Origin: Brugia malayi
Taxonomy: Eukaryota; Nematoda; Chromadorea; Rhabditida; Onchocercidae
Direction of reading: 5' to 3'
DNA: 64,000 bases
Assembly (NCBI RefSeq): GCF_000002995.4
Contig: NW_025062479.1
Span: 4,613,721-4,677,720, forward strand
This document shows, piece after piece, positions 24,873 through 38,800 of the stretch. The notes under the pieces were generated by a model. That model was not told where the DNA came from. It worked only from the letters and a program-made list of their open reading frames with translations, and did no database searches. A program made the translations under genes and the position numbers. Each line of letters opens with the position of its first letter. Positions within the stretch are counted from its first letter, which is position 1.

Positions 24873-27800
24873 TCAAAGCTGTTCCCTGTGATAGGTTGCA
24901 AATGGAGTGCTTTCATTTTTAGCTGGAAAGTTACACATTAAAAAAGCAGCAGCAGGGACAGGAAGGAGCAATTTCATCTTTTCCCATCAAAAAAAGTTCG
25001 AGCAATTAGTGAACTTTCCGAGATACAGTTAGGATCTTAAAAAAATGTGGTTGGTCAGTTTACTCGAATGAGAACTTGGATACTCAATTAGGATCGGATT
25101 ATTATGAAAGAGTCATTATAACTGTGCTCATTTAAGAAGTAGACAGAACAATACAAAAGTCTCACCCATCTCCTTCGGAAAATCCCAACTGGAAACCACT
25201 ACTAACTCTCCTGAAAGTCTGTAAATAGAAATTATTATCCCAGTGCCACCATCACTATTAACATGATCAGTGTTAACATGAATAGTATTTCCAATTTCCA
25301 TGCTTGTTAGGGAACAATGAACCCAAGTTGCAAGCCAGGAATAGAAGGATCAGGCATGTATCTATCAAAGTGGCAAAGAAATCAAAAAAAGAATTGTATA
25401 ATTTTTCCAGAAAACAGTCGATGGAGATCCATCATATCTCATAATGCGTTCATTACACGGCTGTCCACTTTACAAACTTCAGGTTCTGAACTTCTCTGTC
25501 TCAAGTTTGAGTTGTTTACACCAGTGAAAGTGCTACCTTTATATGTATTTGAAATGGGTAGCCCATAGAAACAGAAAAAAAAAAAAAAAAAACTTCCTAA
25601 ATCACAAATCAAAAAAGTCTCTCCCGGATCACTTCATGGGAAATAAAGTTTCCTGAATTTTTTAAATGAAGGAAAAAAGTGATTGCTAATACGTCAACGG
25701 TTTTGTAACAGTTACTTCGTAATCATTCAATGAAACTGCATTTCTTCCGGAAGTTTTATTGTCGGTTAGTAAGCGCAAAAGTTAAAGTTTCTTGAATTTA
25801 TGCGTAGGATGAGTAGGAGTATGTGCCATGCATGCTGTGAGTACACGGTGCACAACTGATTTTCTCATTAAACATTCGTAAGGTCGTCGTCATTCACTTC
25901 ATTTTCTTTTCCCACTTTTATATGAAAATAATGATAGTTCTCCAATGTTTTCCTTTTTTGGAATTCCAAAATATTTCAAAAAAAGTGGCAGATCACAAAC
26001 CGCTTTGTCGGCAGTTTTAAATCATTTTTGAGAGAAATAAATGCTGATTTTATTTCGAACTCATTTGTTCAAAGATGGATACGCATTCAGAACAGGTAAC
26101 ATCATTACTCTATTCCTTGACTTAACTCTCGAACTCCTGTCTCCGAACATTACCACTCCAGATGTTCATATCCCGAAATTTATGGATGTGCAAAGAAATA
26201 GAGAACTGAATGGAATACAACACAAATGAGGGTGTCATAACAGTGGAAAGAAGAAAAAATAAGGCAAGAGAGTACATGAGGGAAGAGAATGGGACGTCAA
26301 AGAAAAGGAGAAGATAATAAGTGTTGCTTGAGGGGACGAAAACAAAGCGAAGGAAAAGTAGACGCAAATGGTTATGATTCAAGTGCAGATTTTTACTGAA
26401 CAAAGAAGGAACAGCGGAGTGAGAGTATTTAATCAATGATTGAGGACATACAAAAGATGGAATGGGCAGGGGGCAGGGGAGGGGACATTTCTTGAAAAAA
26501 GTGGATAGAATGATAGAAGCGTGTGGTTAAAAAATGCAAATGCGAAAGTAGAACTGCGAACTTTAGCTGGAAAAGGTGACCTCTGTGCCATTCTCCATGA
26601 ACCATTATCTACTCAGGTTGGCTGGAATAAAAATTTATCAGTGAGTTGTACAAAACTGGATAAGGAGAGAGACTTTCTCAGATGGCCCCGTACCAGTTTG
26701 CCCTGTTTCTTCAATTTCCATAAATCTGATCCAAGCAATCCAGTAGTGATCTTGAAGCCCCGAAGGTGCCAACTAATGCTTCCTTCCCCCTTAGTGCACA
26801 AGTGGGTGTGCACACATATACACATATACACACACACACACATACACAACTCATACTCATTTCCTCATCTCAACACATAATAAGCTCCATTAAAGCCTTT
26901 CAGCCCCTATCCATAAGCTGCAAGAAATGGATAGTTGTGTCCATCGGTGCACGACCGCAACAGCCAAAAGCAATGACAACATTCATTGTTTGATGGCCTC
27001 TGACCATTCGGTTTCATTCGTAACTTATGACCAAGAAAATAGACACACTCCACCATATTCAGATTCCATCTTGAATTCCCCTATTCGTCTTTCCTGCAAA
27101 TTTAACATTACAAAAATTGAATCTTTCGATTAGATCACTAAATCCGCCAATTATTAAATTGCTCTTCAATGCCAGCGTTCTTCTGCATTAGTAAAGCAAA
27201 TCCTTGGAAGTCAAATTAACCTGAGTTAATAAATTTATCTATTTGATTGCAAAGAAGACAATAGCTCTCATTCCAAATGCTTCGATGCTTTGTGAAAGTC
27301 CGCTAACGATCTTGAACTTTTTAGATAAGGGATATTTGTAAAGATATCTTGAAATGTCGTACAGCGAAGGTGTTTATTTGAAAAATCCGGTTATGGGATT
27401 TGGAAAACAAGTCCTTTTATTTACATTTGATTCGGATTAATTGAGAGAACTTTTTTTTTAAATTATTTGAATGCTTCAAAAAAGCACAGTTTTTGGTTAG
27501 CTTAGCTTTCTAATCATCAAATAAGCTACAGCAACATTCCACAAAAAGAAAAAATTCTATAGCTAGCACCCACTGAACTATTGTGCTTTCGCTGAATTAT
27601 CCATCAGTTCGAAAGCTTTCAAAAAGACGGAAATGCTATTGTACAAAAGACATATGAACATACGAACACTAGGACCAACCTACGTCCAAAAGAATTTCAG
27701 CATCTTTCTGTACAGCCTCAGCAGCGTTTAATTTCGTACGGTCAAGATTTATAAGATTGCTCAACTTATTAGCACTAAATCAGTGAGGCTGGAACGTCGG

Positions 27801-30800
27801 TATGATGGAAACGTGGCATAAATTTGATGCTACATTAATGAATTTTAATGTAGGTAGAAGATCAGTAAGAGGATTCGAGGAGAAAGGATGGGGAGCAGGT
27901 AAATTGGTTCGGTAACTAAACAACAACACAGCAAATACCAGTGGGTAGAAGTAATAAATTAGAATTTTGGGGGAAACTATTGGCAAGAAGTGCGCTAAGA
28001 AGTGAGGACCTTGACCCATGTCCACTATCACTCAGTATCAATCGTACTGTGTTCTCCTATCCCATCCCGCTGTCGCACCCATTACAGTCACCGCACAACA
28101 ATTCTGCCTCCTCCATTCCCTCCTTCATCATACCATTGTATTGTTATCGGTAGTCAATCAAAACAGCTAATAACTTTTCCCATCCTTCTTTTTCTAATTC
28201 CGTAACCTTTGCTGATAAGCCATTATTAAAGAAAGCAATGATACGAGGTCACCAAGCGTCCATATCACACTGCGAAACGCCCTTTGACCCCCAACTATTC
28301 ATTTGACTCAAAGCATTGCCTTTGCTGTTCATGTCCCTTCCCTTTCTCATATGTATATATTACTGTACTTACTTCACCCTTTCACAATCGGCATATACTG
28401 ATAGTACAAATGCAGTATGTGCAAATCACATTCCTTCATTTTGCACTTCAATATGCAAACTTTACCTCTCCTTTGTTTGTTACTTTATTGTTACAAACCG
28501 TGACAATAGAAGAGGCAAATGAGAACAGAAATTTGCCAAAGCACAATTTCAAAAGATTTTTTTTTTAAAACAAAGCAAAGAAAACGACATTGCAAAATTA
28601 ATTATTCCAAGGGAACAGACCTTATTTATGAGCAATGTGCTATAGTTAAGGAATAGAAGTAAGCAACAAAAATGTAATGAAGAGAAAGGAATCCTTAGCT
28701 CTAGCGAGGAATGCACCTGATAACTTATCACCCCTAAAATTGCACCTTTAGCAACGTTTTCTGATTATTGATTAATATAATCAAATATCAAATACATTCT
28801 GTCGCCTGATGCAAATAAAGATTATCACATTATCTTAAATCAAAAAAACAGTATGCAAATTTTAGTGTTAAAAATATTTTTCGAAATAACGACTAAAATG
28901 GTATTGTGTGATTTGAAATAAACGCCATATGGCTTGGAAGAACACGAAAACAAGGACCGGTAACAGTGCGACACATCTGAGGAAAGACCAGGATGGATAG
29001 AAAGAAGAAAAAGGGACAACAAGATCCAAGATGAATAAGGGAAAATGAACGACGTCAGTTTCTTGAAACTACTCGATGGATGACAAGATGAAATAAAAGC
29101 TTTACAGTGGGAAGATAGAATGACAATAGTGTACTTTGAAGGGATTTTAGCTACCTGGGAAACTTGTTTGCTTACAAAAATTAGCTTGCACTATTTCATC
29201 TTGCTATATATGCTGCAACTATTTTTTTTAACGTTTTTTTTTTTGAAAATTTTAAAGGAAAAAGACAGATCTTTCGCTAATGAAGTGTTACAAAATGTAC
29301 ATTATCTTTCAAAATTCATTCCTCAATCACGTTCATTTCAGTATCTAAAAGTATCACTGTCCCTCGTAAAGTTATGCATAACATCAAAAGAACGAAGAAA
29401 AAGTGGACTCACAATAGGCGCTTTACGTTTTGGTTAAATAGAAATATGTTATTTAAATTCACCACTTACCGTTCTACCTGTGTTCATTTCATTTTATTCT
29501 CTCCTGTTCCACATAAATCTTTATTTTTCAACATAAAAACAATAGCATCATTTGAACTCGCACTGTTTGTCAGACAATTAATGGTTCCACTTCTCAAAAC
29601 AAATTTACTTTCACCATATTTCTCAGATTTGTGCTACAGGAAATCCCTAGATTGGTTGGTATTTACTGAAATTTAAATTTTAAAACTGCCAGGAAACATG
29701 AAGCTGAAGAATTGACAATATTGAAAACAAATAATTTTGCTTCTTGGAATCATCAAGTGTGAACTAATAGTCACGTGTTTTGAAGATTTAAAGTCATCCG
29801 GACAAAAAAGTAATGCACCAGGGGAAGAAATTAATTACTTGAACGGTTAACTAGTTTATATATAATTTAGTTACAAAATTCAAAGAAAATTGTTGGATCG
29901 ACGAGACAAATTATTTAAAAACTTTAATTTACAGATCAGTCATAAATTAAAAGGTAATAAACGAAAAGAAACAGTCCAAATCACTGTCTATAATAAATAT
30001 TTGACACCGATTTTTTACTTATCTTTCACTGAATTTTTTGAAGTCAGTATTTATACCAACTTCCACTAAATTGTTTGCTAAATGTTAAATGACTGTGAAC
30101 ACTGTCACAAGCCATGCTTGGAGATTAGTCAAGCAATAATTCTTGTTTATTTTGAAATCACTTTTGGATCTTAACTATTATTTTCATTAGGGAATCATTT
30201 TTTTAAAGCAATATTTTCCATGAATTACCCTATATAGGAAAAACCTAATAATGTTTCAAGGAGATTAGTTAAGCACTATATTATAGCATCATTTCTCATG
30301 TGTAATACATTATCACTAGGATTAAATGACTATGATAATAACAATACATGAGTGTAGATCATGGCTTGACAGAATTTACTTAAAGATCAAAAACATTTTT
30401 AATTAACACAATGCTTACCAATTACTGCCAGATTACGTTGATTTTGATGAATTAAACTGAAAATTAGAGAAAATAATGGTTGGTGAGATGTGATGAAGTA
30501 ATTCACATTTCGATTATAACTTCTTGGAATTCTACCATCAAGTAGATTTTGAAATCTAATCCTCAGGTCAAGTCAAGCCATTACAGTACCACTTCCAATT
30601 GAAATGCTCAGATATGTTGAGGATTTCGTCTATCTTTAAAGAAGTAAATATTCCCAGTTTACTTTAGAAGATTGATAAGATTAATTCTGCCATTATCAAT
30701 AATAAAATTACACGCAGATCTGGATGGGAAGATGGTGTCAAACTGAGACACAATGAAAACCAAATAAAATTAAACAAAAAATAAAATTTCGACTTCGTAT

Positions 30801-31622
30801 GCTTACAGTCGATACTACTAATCAAAATTTAGTTTAAAAAGATAGAAAAATGGAAAAGGTAGTTAACTTGATATTGTTAATTCATAATTTCAAAAAATAT
30901 TGATGAAAAAGGAAATTTTTCATAAATAATCTAAGCAATCTTTTACCAAAAAAAAAAAAAAAAAACCTACAAATATAAAAATTTTAACAAAAATGACCGT
31001 ATAATATTTGAATTTGATAAATCACTGATATAAGCTGGATGTTTATGCTTATGATGAAATGACTTCATTTACGTGAACCACATTAACTCCTGGTGGCATT
31101 AATTTGTTTTTTTTCGGAAAATTTAATCCATCAATGGAAGAATCAAGGATCATTTTATGGTTTGTCTTAGATTGAATTATGGATGAACTGGAATAAAAAA
31201 TGATTTAATGAATATATCATTTTGATATAAATGGAAATAATGTTTTTTTTTTTTTTTCGATACACATTTGACTGACGAAAAAAAATAAATAAATAATAAA
31301 ATTTGAAAATAAATGGTTTAAAATTTTTACACTTTCCTCTGGCAGAAAAAATAATAATAATTCGATCCATTCTCTTTGCTTAATTATTTGTTTTTGTACG
31401 CTATTAAGTTTGATTTTTTTGCATGCTGAAGTATTCTTTACATATATATCATCTTTTTTTTTCGTTGCAAAATGCTTTAGAAATAAATTTGAATTATGTC
31501 GCGATCAGTTTTGCTTGATTTTAATAACAAAGCGGAAATAAGAACTGGTATAAATTAATTAGTAATACACAAATGCTTACATCCTTTTCAAGTGAAGTCC
31601 TCACCAACATGAAGGAACACAT
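24873..31622 (-). CDS. Unrecognised multi-exon gene built of short exons
   Basis: Exons in transcript order: 31622-31581, 31425-31400, 31187-31073, 30742-30663, 30456-30419, 28976-28958 (weak), 27774-27680, 25210-25166 and 24922-24873, ending in TGA. Every boundary has AG/GT signals. Only one phase per exon is open in the main exons, and these phases chain without conflict into about 169 codons. Phrases include ILDSSIDGLNFPKKNK, NGRINLINLLNLIHQNQRN, RTKLNAAEAVQKDAEILLD and SSWDFPKEMAKNESTPF. The middle is rich in Leu/Ile/Asn and may be helical. The first listed exon opens with ATG straight after its acceptor but may not be the true start. I do not recognise the family. The exons at 31187, 30742 and 27774 are best supported; the 19-base exon and last two are tentative. 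Confidence 0.5.
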
Positions 31623-32228
31623 CTGAACTTGCTAAAAAAGAAAGAAGAGATGCGAGAAAATTTAGGAATCAAATTATTTTACTTCTGTAAATAAGTGTTA
31701 GATTTACTCTCAAACTTTTTAGCGACCAATTCAATATCACATAGAAGATTAATTTTTTAGAAGAAATATTTTGAAATGATCATGCAATTTGCAAAGCATA
31801 TTTAAAACCAAAACTCCTGATGTTGTTGTCAGAAAAGTGTTAGTAGAAGCAGTGGAAGAAGTGACTTGGATGTTTCAATGTGTCAACCTAATATGAACAG
31901 TTAATGGCATCAAAAATTCTATCGTTTAAACCATACCATTTAAGATTAAAATTTTGAAAGATAGAGATAAATAAAGGAAAGAAGAAATATGAGCGTCTAA
32001 GAAGACCATGGGGTTCAGGATGTCTGAGACAAAAAAGCCGGGGGAAGATATAGCTAGAGACCGGCTATAAATGATTTAAATACAACACATTAGCTCACTG
32101 GTTTTCGTTATAATTCTGCCAACCCTCCAACTACACACCATCATTGCTAATGTCCTTTTTCATCTTTATAGAAGGTAAAAAGCGGGATATTTTTACCCGT
32201 AGGGGTTAAATTGTTGCTGGCATTACTG

Positions 32229-32289
32229 CTACTACTACTGATTCTATTACTATTATTTATTATTACTATTATTAATTATTAATTATTTT
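32229..32289. repeat. Degenerate (ATT)n microsatellite
   Basis: About 60 bases of ACT/ATT trinucleotide variants in the gene-poor region. Confidence 0.8.
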
Positions 32290-32804
32290 TACCGTAGTGC
32301 TGCAATTTCGCTGCTTAACATTGTTTTCTCATCGAAACAGTCATCATTGTTCGGTTCTTGCGAAGCGCATTTTGTGTGACATGTATTACTTCATCTGAGA
32401 TAAAATCTAGTTTCGGCTAACATCTTGCATAGATTCTGCGGAACCCGTTCTTTACCTGTCTTCTTCCTTATTCTCTGTCCTTTCCACCCACCTATCCTTA
32501 AGCTACTTTGTGATATACCTACCATTGTCGGTTATTTCCTCACCCTCCTAATTTAGCACATTCTCTCAAACTTTCAGTATTTTTTTCTGTTCAAATTATC
32601 TAGATAAACCTGAGAATATTTACATCTATGTATATGTGTTATTCTAGACGTAATAGTGATGAAAGTGAAAGTTTCAACAATCCATTTTAAGTCTTTCAAA
32701 TATTTCAATTCCAATTCAATGTCATTCGCATAGTTTCAGTCGAAAATAAATAAGCTAAATCGACGCATAAATAAATAAGCATTAACTTGTAACCACCTGT
32801 TTAT

Positions 32805-32840
32805 TAGGAAATCAGCTATTAGCTACTAGCTGATTTCCTA
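32805..32840. repeat. Perfect 14-bp hairpin with 8-base loop
   Basis: TAGGAAATCAGCTA at 32805-32818 is the exact reverse complement of 32827-32840, with loop TTAGCTAC. The loop itself contains AGCTA, shared with the stem end, so several fold-backs are possible. No function was recognised. Confidence 0.9.
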
Positions 32841-35800
32841 TTTCCCATTTAGTTCTCGAAGTATTCACTTTCACTACAGTTTGTGCTACTTTAGACTAGC
32901 CTGACAAGATTTATGCTTCCTAAATTTGCAGAATAATTAACTAAGGATGTCAAAAATAATATTTATATTAATTTGCATGGTGCTTAACAGGTCACTGCAC
33001 TAGTCATTTATCTTGCGTTTGTTGCAAGTTCTGACTGATTTTGTGTACTAACGCAATCTTTTTAAGTCCACTGATTCCTTCGTCAGATGGATTGCGTTGC
33101 TATACTCCAAACATAATGTATATAAAGCAAATTTACATGTTACTGCCCTATAATTATGAAATTGGATTTTAAAAACATTTGATCCTTTTGTACAGTGCTA
33201 AATGAAATTTAAATTACATATTTGAATGAAATCAAAAGTGACTGACATATCCAATTGTGCAAAATATAAGGAAATAAAAAGTGGTGGAAAGAAACAAAAT
33301 AGTGCAGGAGAGAAGTAGACCTAGAAAATCGTTCAAATGCATATTTTTTTATTAAAATGTTACCAAAATTTTTATATTAATAAATTGAATGTAAAATGTA
33401 TGAAAGAAAATGAAAATGGTTAAGCTGTTCTAACGCTGATAGCCTTAATCAATACTGAATTAAAGGGGGCGGTTTGAGACAATTAGCACTGTGAAACGAG
33501 AGGTTCTTATGAGCTGAATCTTACAGGGAGCCAGAAAAATAACAGACACATACTATATTAAAATATTCGGACAACTATGATGATGATAGTTTCAGACTTA
33601 TTTATATTAAGATTTTATAAAAATGAAAAGATATAATAAACCTGGAAGAAAAGGTTAAGGAACTGAGAAGTGGAAGTACGGCTTCATAAAACAGGATCGA
33701 TAAGAAATGGTCTTTGTGAACAAACGTGAAAGTATCTTCGGTTTTGGCTATTTCAATTTCAAATATTATCTTTTGTCGGAAGAACATAATAAGGAAAAGA
33801 AAAGAGAGGGAGAGAAAGAGTTAAATAGAGCCAATTGTTGATTTCATTAACTGCTGTAAAAATTGAAATTTGAAATCAAAGTCCCGAGGTTTTAGAATCT
33901 GTTAATAACTGACGAAGAAGCGTACACGAAGCGCAAAGTATGATAGGGATGTCAGAAGTGAGTAATTTGTTTGAGAAGGTTTGGGAATGATAGGTCAACA
34001 GGACTGGTTGACTTCTTCATATAGGCAATAACAATACTTGATGTTATTTCTGATTTGAAAGGTGAGAAAAGATTGCAGATCTCCCATGAGAGAGGGAAAG
34101 TGAGGGACCTGGAGGACCTTGTGAGAAGGGATGAAACCTATGGTGAAAGTGCGCAGGAGGGAGAGGATGGAAGGCTTTCATTAGTTTTATTAGTCCGGTC
34201 TGCCTAAGGGCATAAGTTCCATGAACCCTCTCTATCAGTCAGTTAGCATTATTTGTAATTCTTTCTAGCTTCTCCAAAATTTACCACTGCAGGTGGATAG
34301 AAGTGAGATGATAGCACGGAAGCAGTATCACTGATTGCAACAACAACGTCCCCAAAATGATGGTGGGCTCCGCTGCTGGTGCTATGCTTCAGTGACTTTT
34401 GCTCAAATATCTCGTTGTACTTTGGCAAAAAAGCTTCTGGTTTCTTTTGTCAAACTGTTGATTTCTGTGACACTCTGCGTCATTAGCAGTACTTTTCAAT
34501 CTCCTCTTTCATCCATTCTCAATGAAACCCCTTAGATAGTAAAACGGAGAAAGGGATGTTATGAAAGATGCAAACAAGCATCCGACGAATTCGTAATTTC
34601 TCACTTTCCCAAATTTCATTTATGAAGCAAATTTTTGTTTTGGGGAGAAAACAACACTTCAAAATGATGACTTTTGTTAAAGTGTTTTCTTTTTTGCCTT
34701 ACAGTAGATGAAAAATAATGTTCCGTTTCGGTGACCGCTGTCTTTCCTTCATCTTCTTTTCTGCTTCTTCCGTTTCTCCCATTTGGTGGCTTTTCTTCAT
34801 AAGGGGAAAACAGAGGAGAACATTTTCGTAACAACAACAGAAAGGGCCTTCAAAAAATAATGTTGAACCTTTTTTTTTCTCTTTTTGTGGATAAGAAAGA
34901 AATCAAAGTTACAAAATGTTAGCAGAGTGTGTTTTTTGCTACAAGTCCTGTTTTTATGGGAATCCGGAGGTAAAATTTAACCCTTAATTAAGGTTGGATA
35001 ATTTTTCAATTTTTCTAATAATAAATAGAGCCTCTCTGGCGCAAGCAAAAAGAGGCAACACAAATACCAATTGAAAAAAAGAAATTTCAAAAGCATCCTG
35101 GAATTTTTTGCCCCTTTGTATCTTACTAAACCATCAAATATGTCACAATTTTACGAAGCTACAAAAACAGATGGAATTTCCTTAATATCAAATACTGATA
35201 CACTGCTGGTGTTCAGAAATCAATGTTTTCCCATCTTCTACTGCTTACAACGTGTCTTCAGAGCAACCCAAAATTTTTGTGGAAGCTTCAAATCGTCAAA
35301 AAAAAGAAACTATTAAAATGCAGTGTGCTTTGAATTTTCATTCCTTTAAACGGAACTGCACAAATCACTTTGAAATCATCATATAATACTTTAGGTATTT
35401 TGAATGAAAACAAGTCACGAAGATCAATACAATTATTTAAGCATAATAACCATTAAAAATACCCTGAGTTTTCATGTGTTTGTTTAATCTTAATATAACT
35501 GGTAAAAAGTTTTCGGGTCAATATTTCTTCCCACACAAGTGACTTTCCTTCTCCATATATCAGTTCCTTCCAAGTGTAAGATCAAAGAGCTCATGATATT
35601 TTGAAACAAATTTCCTAAGTTAAGATTTATTTTCATATGTTACTTTTCCTATTTAAAATTGAGCATTCTCGAGTTATCTCCGAGGATTTGTTACAGTTCG
35701 ATAGATTGCCCACCACTCCGATACTTTCAAATTACAGAACTAATTCCTGAGATTAGTTCGCGATTACTTGTATTTTAACTCTCTTCTTCCTTATTCTTTC

Positions 35801-38800
35801 CCACTTTCATTTTTCTCTTAGTTTTCATTTGCAACACTGGCAAGAATTTGAATTACATATGTTAAAGTATAGTGCACTGTTTCAATAACAAATTTTTCCT
35901 TTTTTGATATGAATTCTTAGTGTACTGACAATAATTCATGCGTCCGTTTTTGGTTTATCGGATATCTTGCCTTCGAAGTCTCAGAAAATGTTTTTCGGGA
36001 AATTTTCATCTTAATATATTCAATTTAGAAGTTTCAATATCACGTCATTTGCTCAGTATTAATTAGTTGCATTTTATTAAAAGTATCGTATTCGACTGTT
36101 CACAGCCATTTCTTTTTTTTTTTTCTTCACTATCATTCGTTTTTTTCTGGGTAAAAAGAGAAAAAAGTCTCGATATTTTAGTACAATCTCTTTACCTTAT
36201 CCTTGCATACATCCTAAATGAAAAAAAGCAGTCGGATAGAAAGAAATGACTTAACTTTTCTTTTAAGACTTGCGTTCCAGTCGCAGATTGATCATTATTA
36301 TTTCATTGAATCACATTAAAGATTAGAATCAACCATTTTCCATATGTCCCATAATGGTGTTATCAGTTATAAAGTCCCGCTTATTTTCTCCGGAAAATGA
36401 ATGACAATATTTTGGAATTTTAGATAAAGCTTTCTTTATGGTTGAATGATGTAGACAAAAAAAAATCCATTTTGACATGAAGAAAACAGCGAAGAAAAAG
36501 AAACTAGCTTATTTTCTGAAAAAAATGATGAAGCATTCATTTATTTTTTGAATATACCAAAACCTAAACATTAAGAAAAAAATGAAGGAAGCTTTGGTCA
36601 ATTATGCAATAATTAAAAATAGGTGAGATGCTCCTGAGCTAAAGGCATAAAAACCTGAAAAAAAGTAAATGAATCATGGTAGATAATCGTTAAATTATTA
36701 ACTACTAAATATAAAATTAAAAAAAAAAAAATAATAACTATAACTCGGTTATTTTCGATCCTGAATAGGACTGACAATTCGTTGTTAACCAGATAAAATA
36801 CACATGAATGTGTATTTATCTGTTAATTGGAAAGTAAATTTGAAAGAAATAGATGATTATATTTTAAGGTAGTCAATATATATATATATATGTTTGGAAC
36901 TAAACGCCTGTCATTTTTGTAAATTTATTCAATCTATTCAGAATAAGACAATTATTCGGGTTGTTAATTTGTCTCAATAAGAAATCCGTCCACAAACTTT
37001 AGGATGTACTCGATCGATGTATATCATCATCCACTTCTCTGTTTGTCTTTCTTATTGCTGAGCTTTGATCAAGTACCATCTTTATTGCTTTCACCTTTGT
37101 TCTGTTATTGTTTTCAAATTAATACTTTTAGGAATGGCGAAGCGAAATGAAAGGCAAGCGCATAATGCATGCATGCATGCTTATGTATGTGGCTGATGGT
37201 CCATTCAGCTTGACTTAAGCCTTTCTGCTATTACACAAACACAAAAACTTTTGAAAGATCGTTGATTAATCTAAACTATTCAAAATCGATTCAGTCTGTT
37301 TGCTCGGCGTCTAAACTCTAATTTGATTTGATTTCTACCACTGAGGTCTATTTTCTGTTCTCTTTATTTATATTCTCTTTAGTATAAACCGATTCTCTTC
37401 TTTTTTATATTTCCAAAACTTGTCAAATATTTCTCTTTTCTTTTTGCACTCTTTCATCTAGGTTTTTACTTCAAATTTAAAAAGAATCGAAATATTCCTT
37501 TTTCTTGGAATTTAATTAATTGGTCGCAAAAATGCATACATTTGGCTGTTTTATTTATGAAACCACCAAAAAAAAAAAAAAAAAGAAAGCATCAATTTCG
37601 TTAAGTTATTCCTTTGTAATTATATTTAGTCCCCATATTATTGTAACTGGTATGATTAAAAGATTGGTTTCAACAACTAAAACATGGGAAAAAGAAATGC
37701 TCACTAATCTTCGGGTCTGTCCTACAAGCACTTTCCTGTTGTTCCAGTTGTGGAGCCCATCGAAGATAATCACTAGTTGTTTTTCCATGCTTTCATTTGC
37801 AAATTTCAATGAGATGAGATGATTCGTTCTGAGTGGAGGAACACTTCTGGTCCGGAAAATCGATGTTGAATAAGAAGGAAAGATCAGCATTTTGTTAACA
37901 GTAAGCAGCTGCTAGTGAAAAAAAGTGATGGCTTATAGTTGAAGACATCATTATAGCCACTGAATCTATTTGCTTCGCATTGAAACATAATTTTCTTGGT
38001 ACACTACTTATTTCTCAGAATCTTCGCAAGTTTTTCTTATCCAAATTTTAGTGACTATTTTCATCACTAATAATTACTCATATGCTAATGATTTTTTAAT
38101 TACTCCTATTGCTAAATACTTATTGCTTAATTATTCAACGGAGTTTACCATAAACTGTTAGGGCCAATTCATTTTTAAATTTTATTTAAATACTTTTACA
38201 AGAGTTATAAGCAAAATATAAAAAGTTAAACTAAATTGTTGCTTTAGCAATCTAGAAATCGAAATCAAAAAAAAATTTTTATGTGGTAAGAAACTTCTCA
38301 TGTCGGACTTCTTTTTTTATATTCTTCACTCGAAATTTATTTAAGTTAAATCTATTCATTAAATGCTTATATGGTCACTGTTCACATGATTTACGAGGTT
38401 ACAATTTATGTGAAAATTTGAAGACTAAACAATGAAGAAGAGATGTAATGTGGGAGTCATTGGAAAGTGATAAATCTTTGGCAGGGTGTTGAGGAGGCAA
38501 AGCATGCTTGCTATTCAACAGGATGCATAAACACTTCCCGGGAAGATGCTTAAATATAATATATTAGCATCAGCATTCACATTTCAACAAATGATTCACA
38601 AATTTCATTGGCATACGAAATGGGTAATCAATAAAAAATATTATAAGGATAGTCAATTCTGATGTTCAATGCATATTGGCCTGATATATAATGCAGTTGC
38701 ACTGCAACATTTTGTGCATATATCAGTCACTCCGTTTGCACTTGCCACTAGTCAACCCTTTTTTTTATTTTTGTTTTGCTATAATCCGCACTTAACTCAT

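Noticed and set aside
26521..26993. Overlapping open frames on both strands, up to 119 codons
   Set aside because: No domain, no splice structure, and a CA-repeat contributes to their length.
31790..31895. Plus-strand coding-like phrase TPDVVVRKVLVEAVEEVTW
   Set aside because: No acceptor or donor fits and the surrounding frame stops; could be an old gene remnant but is not supportable.
33602..33787. Minus-strand 61-codon frame with a TTCCAG|GTTTAT donor
   Set aside because: Its phase-2 end could join the exon at 31187, but that would skip two exons that already fit, and the acceptor is unclear.
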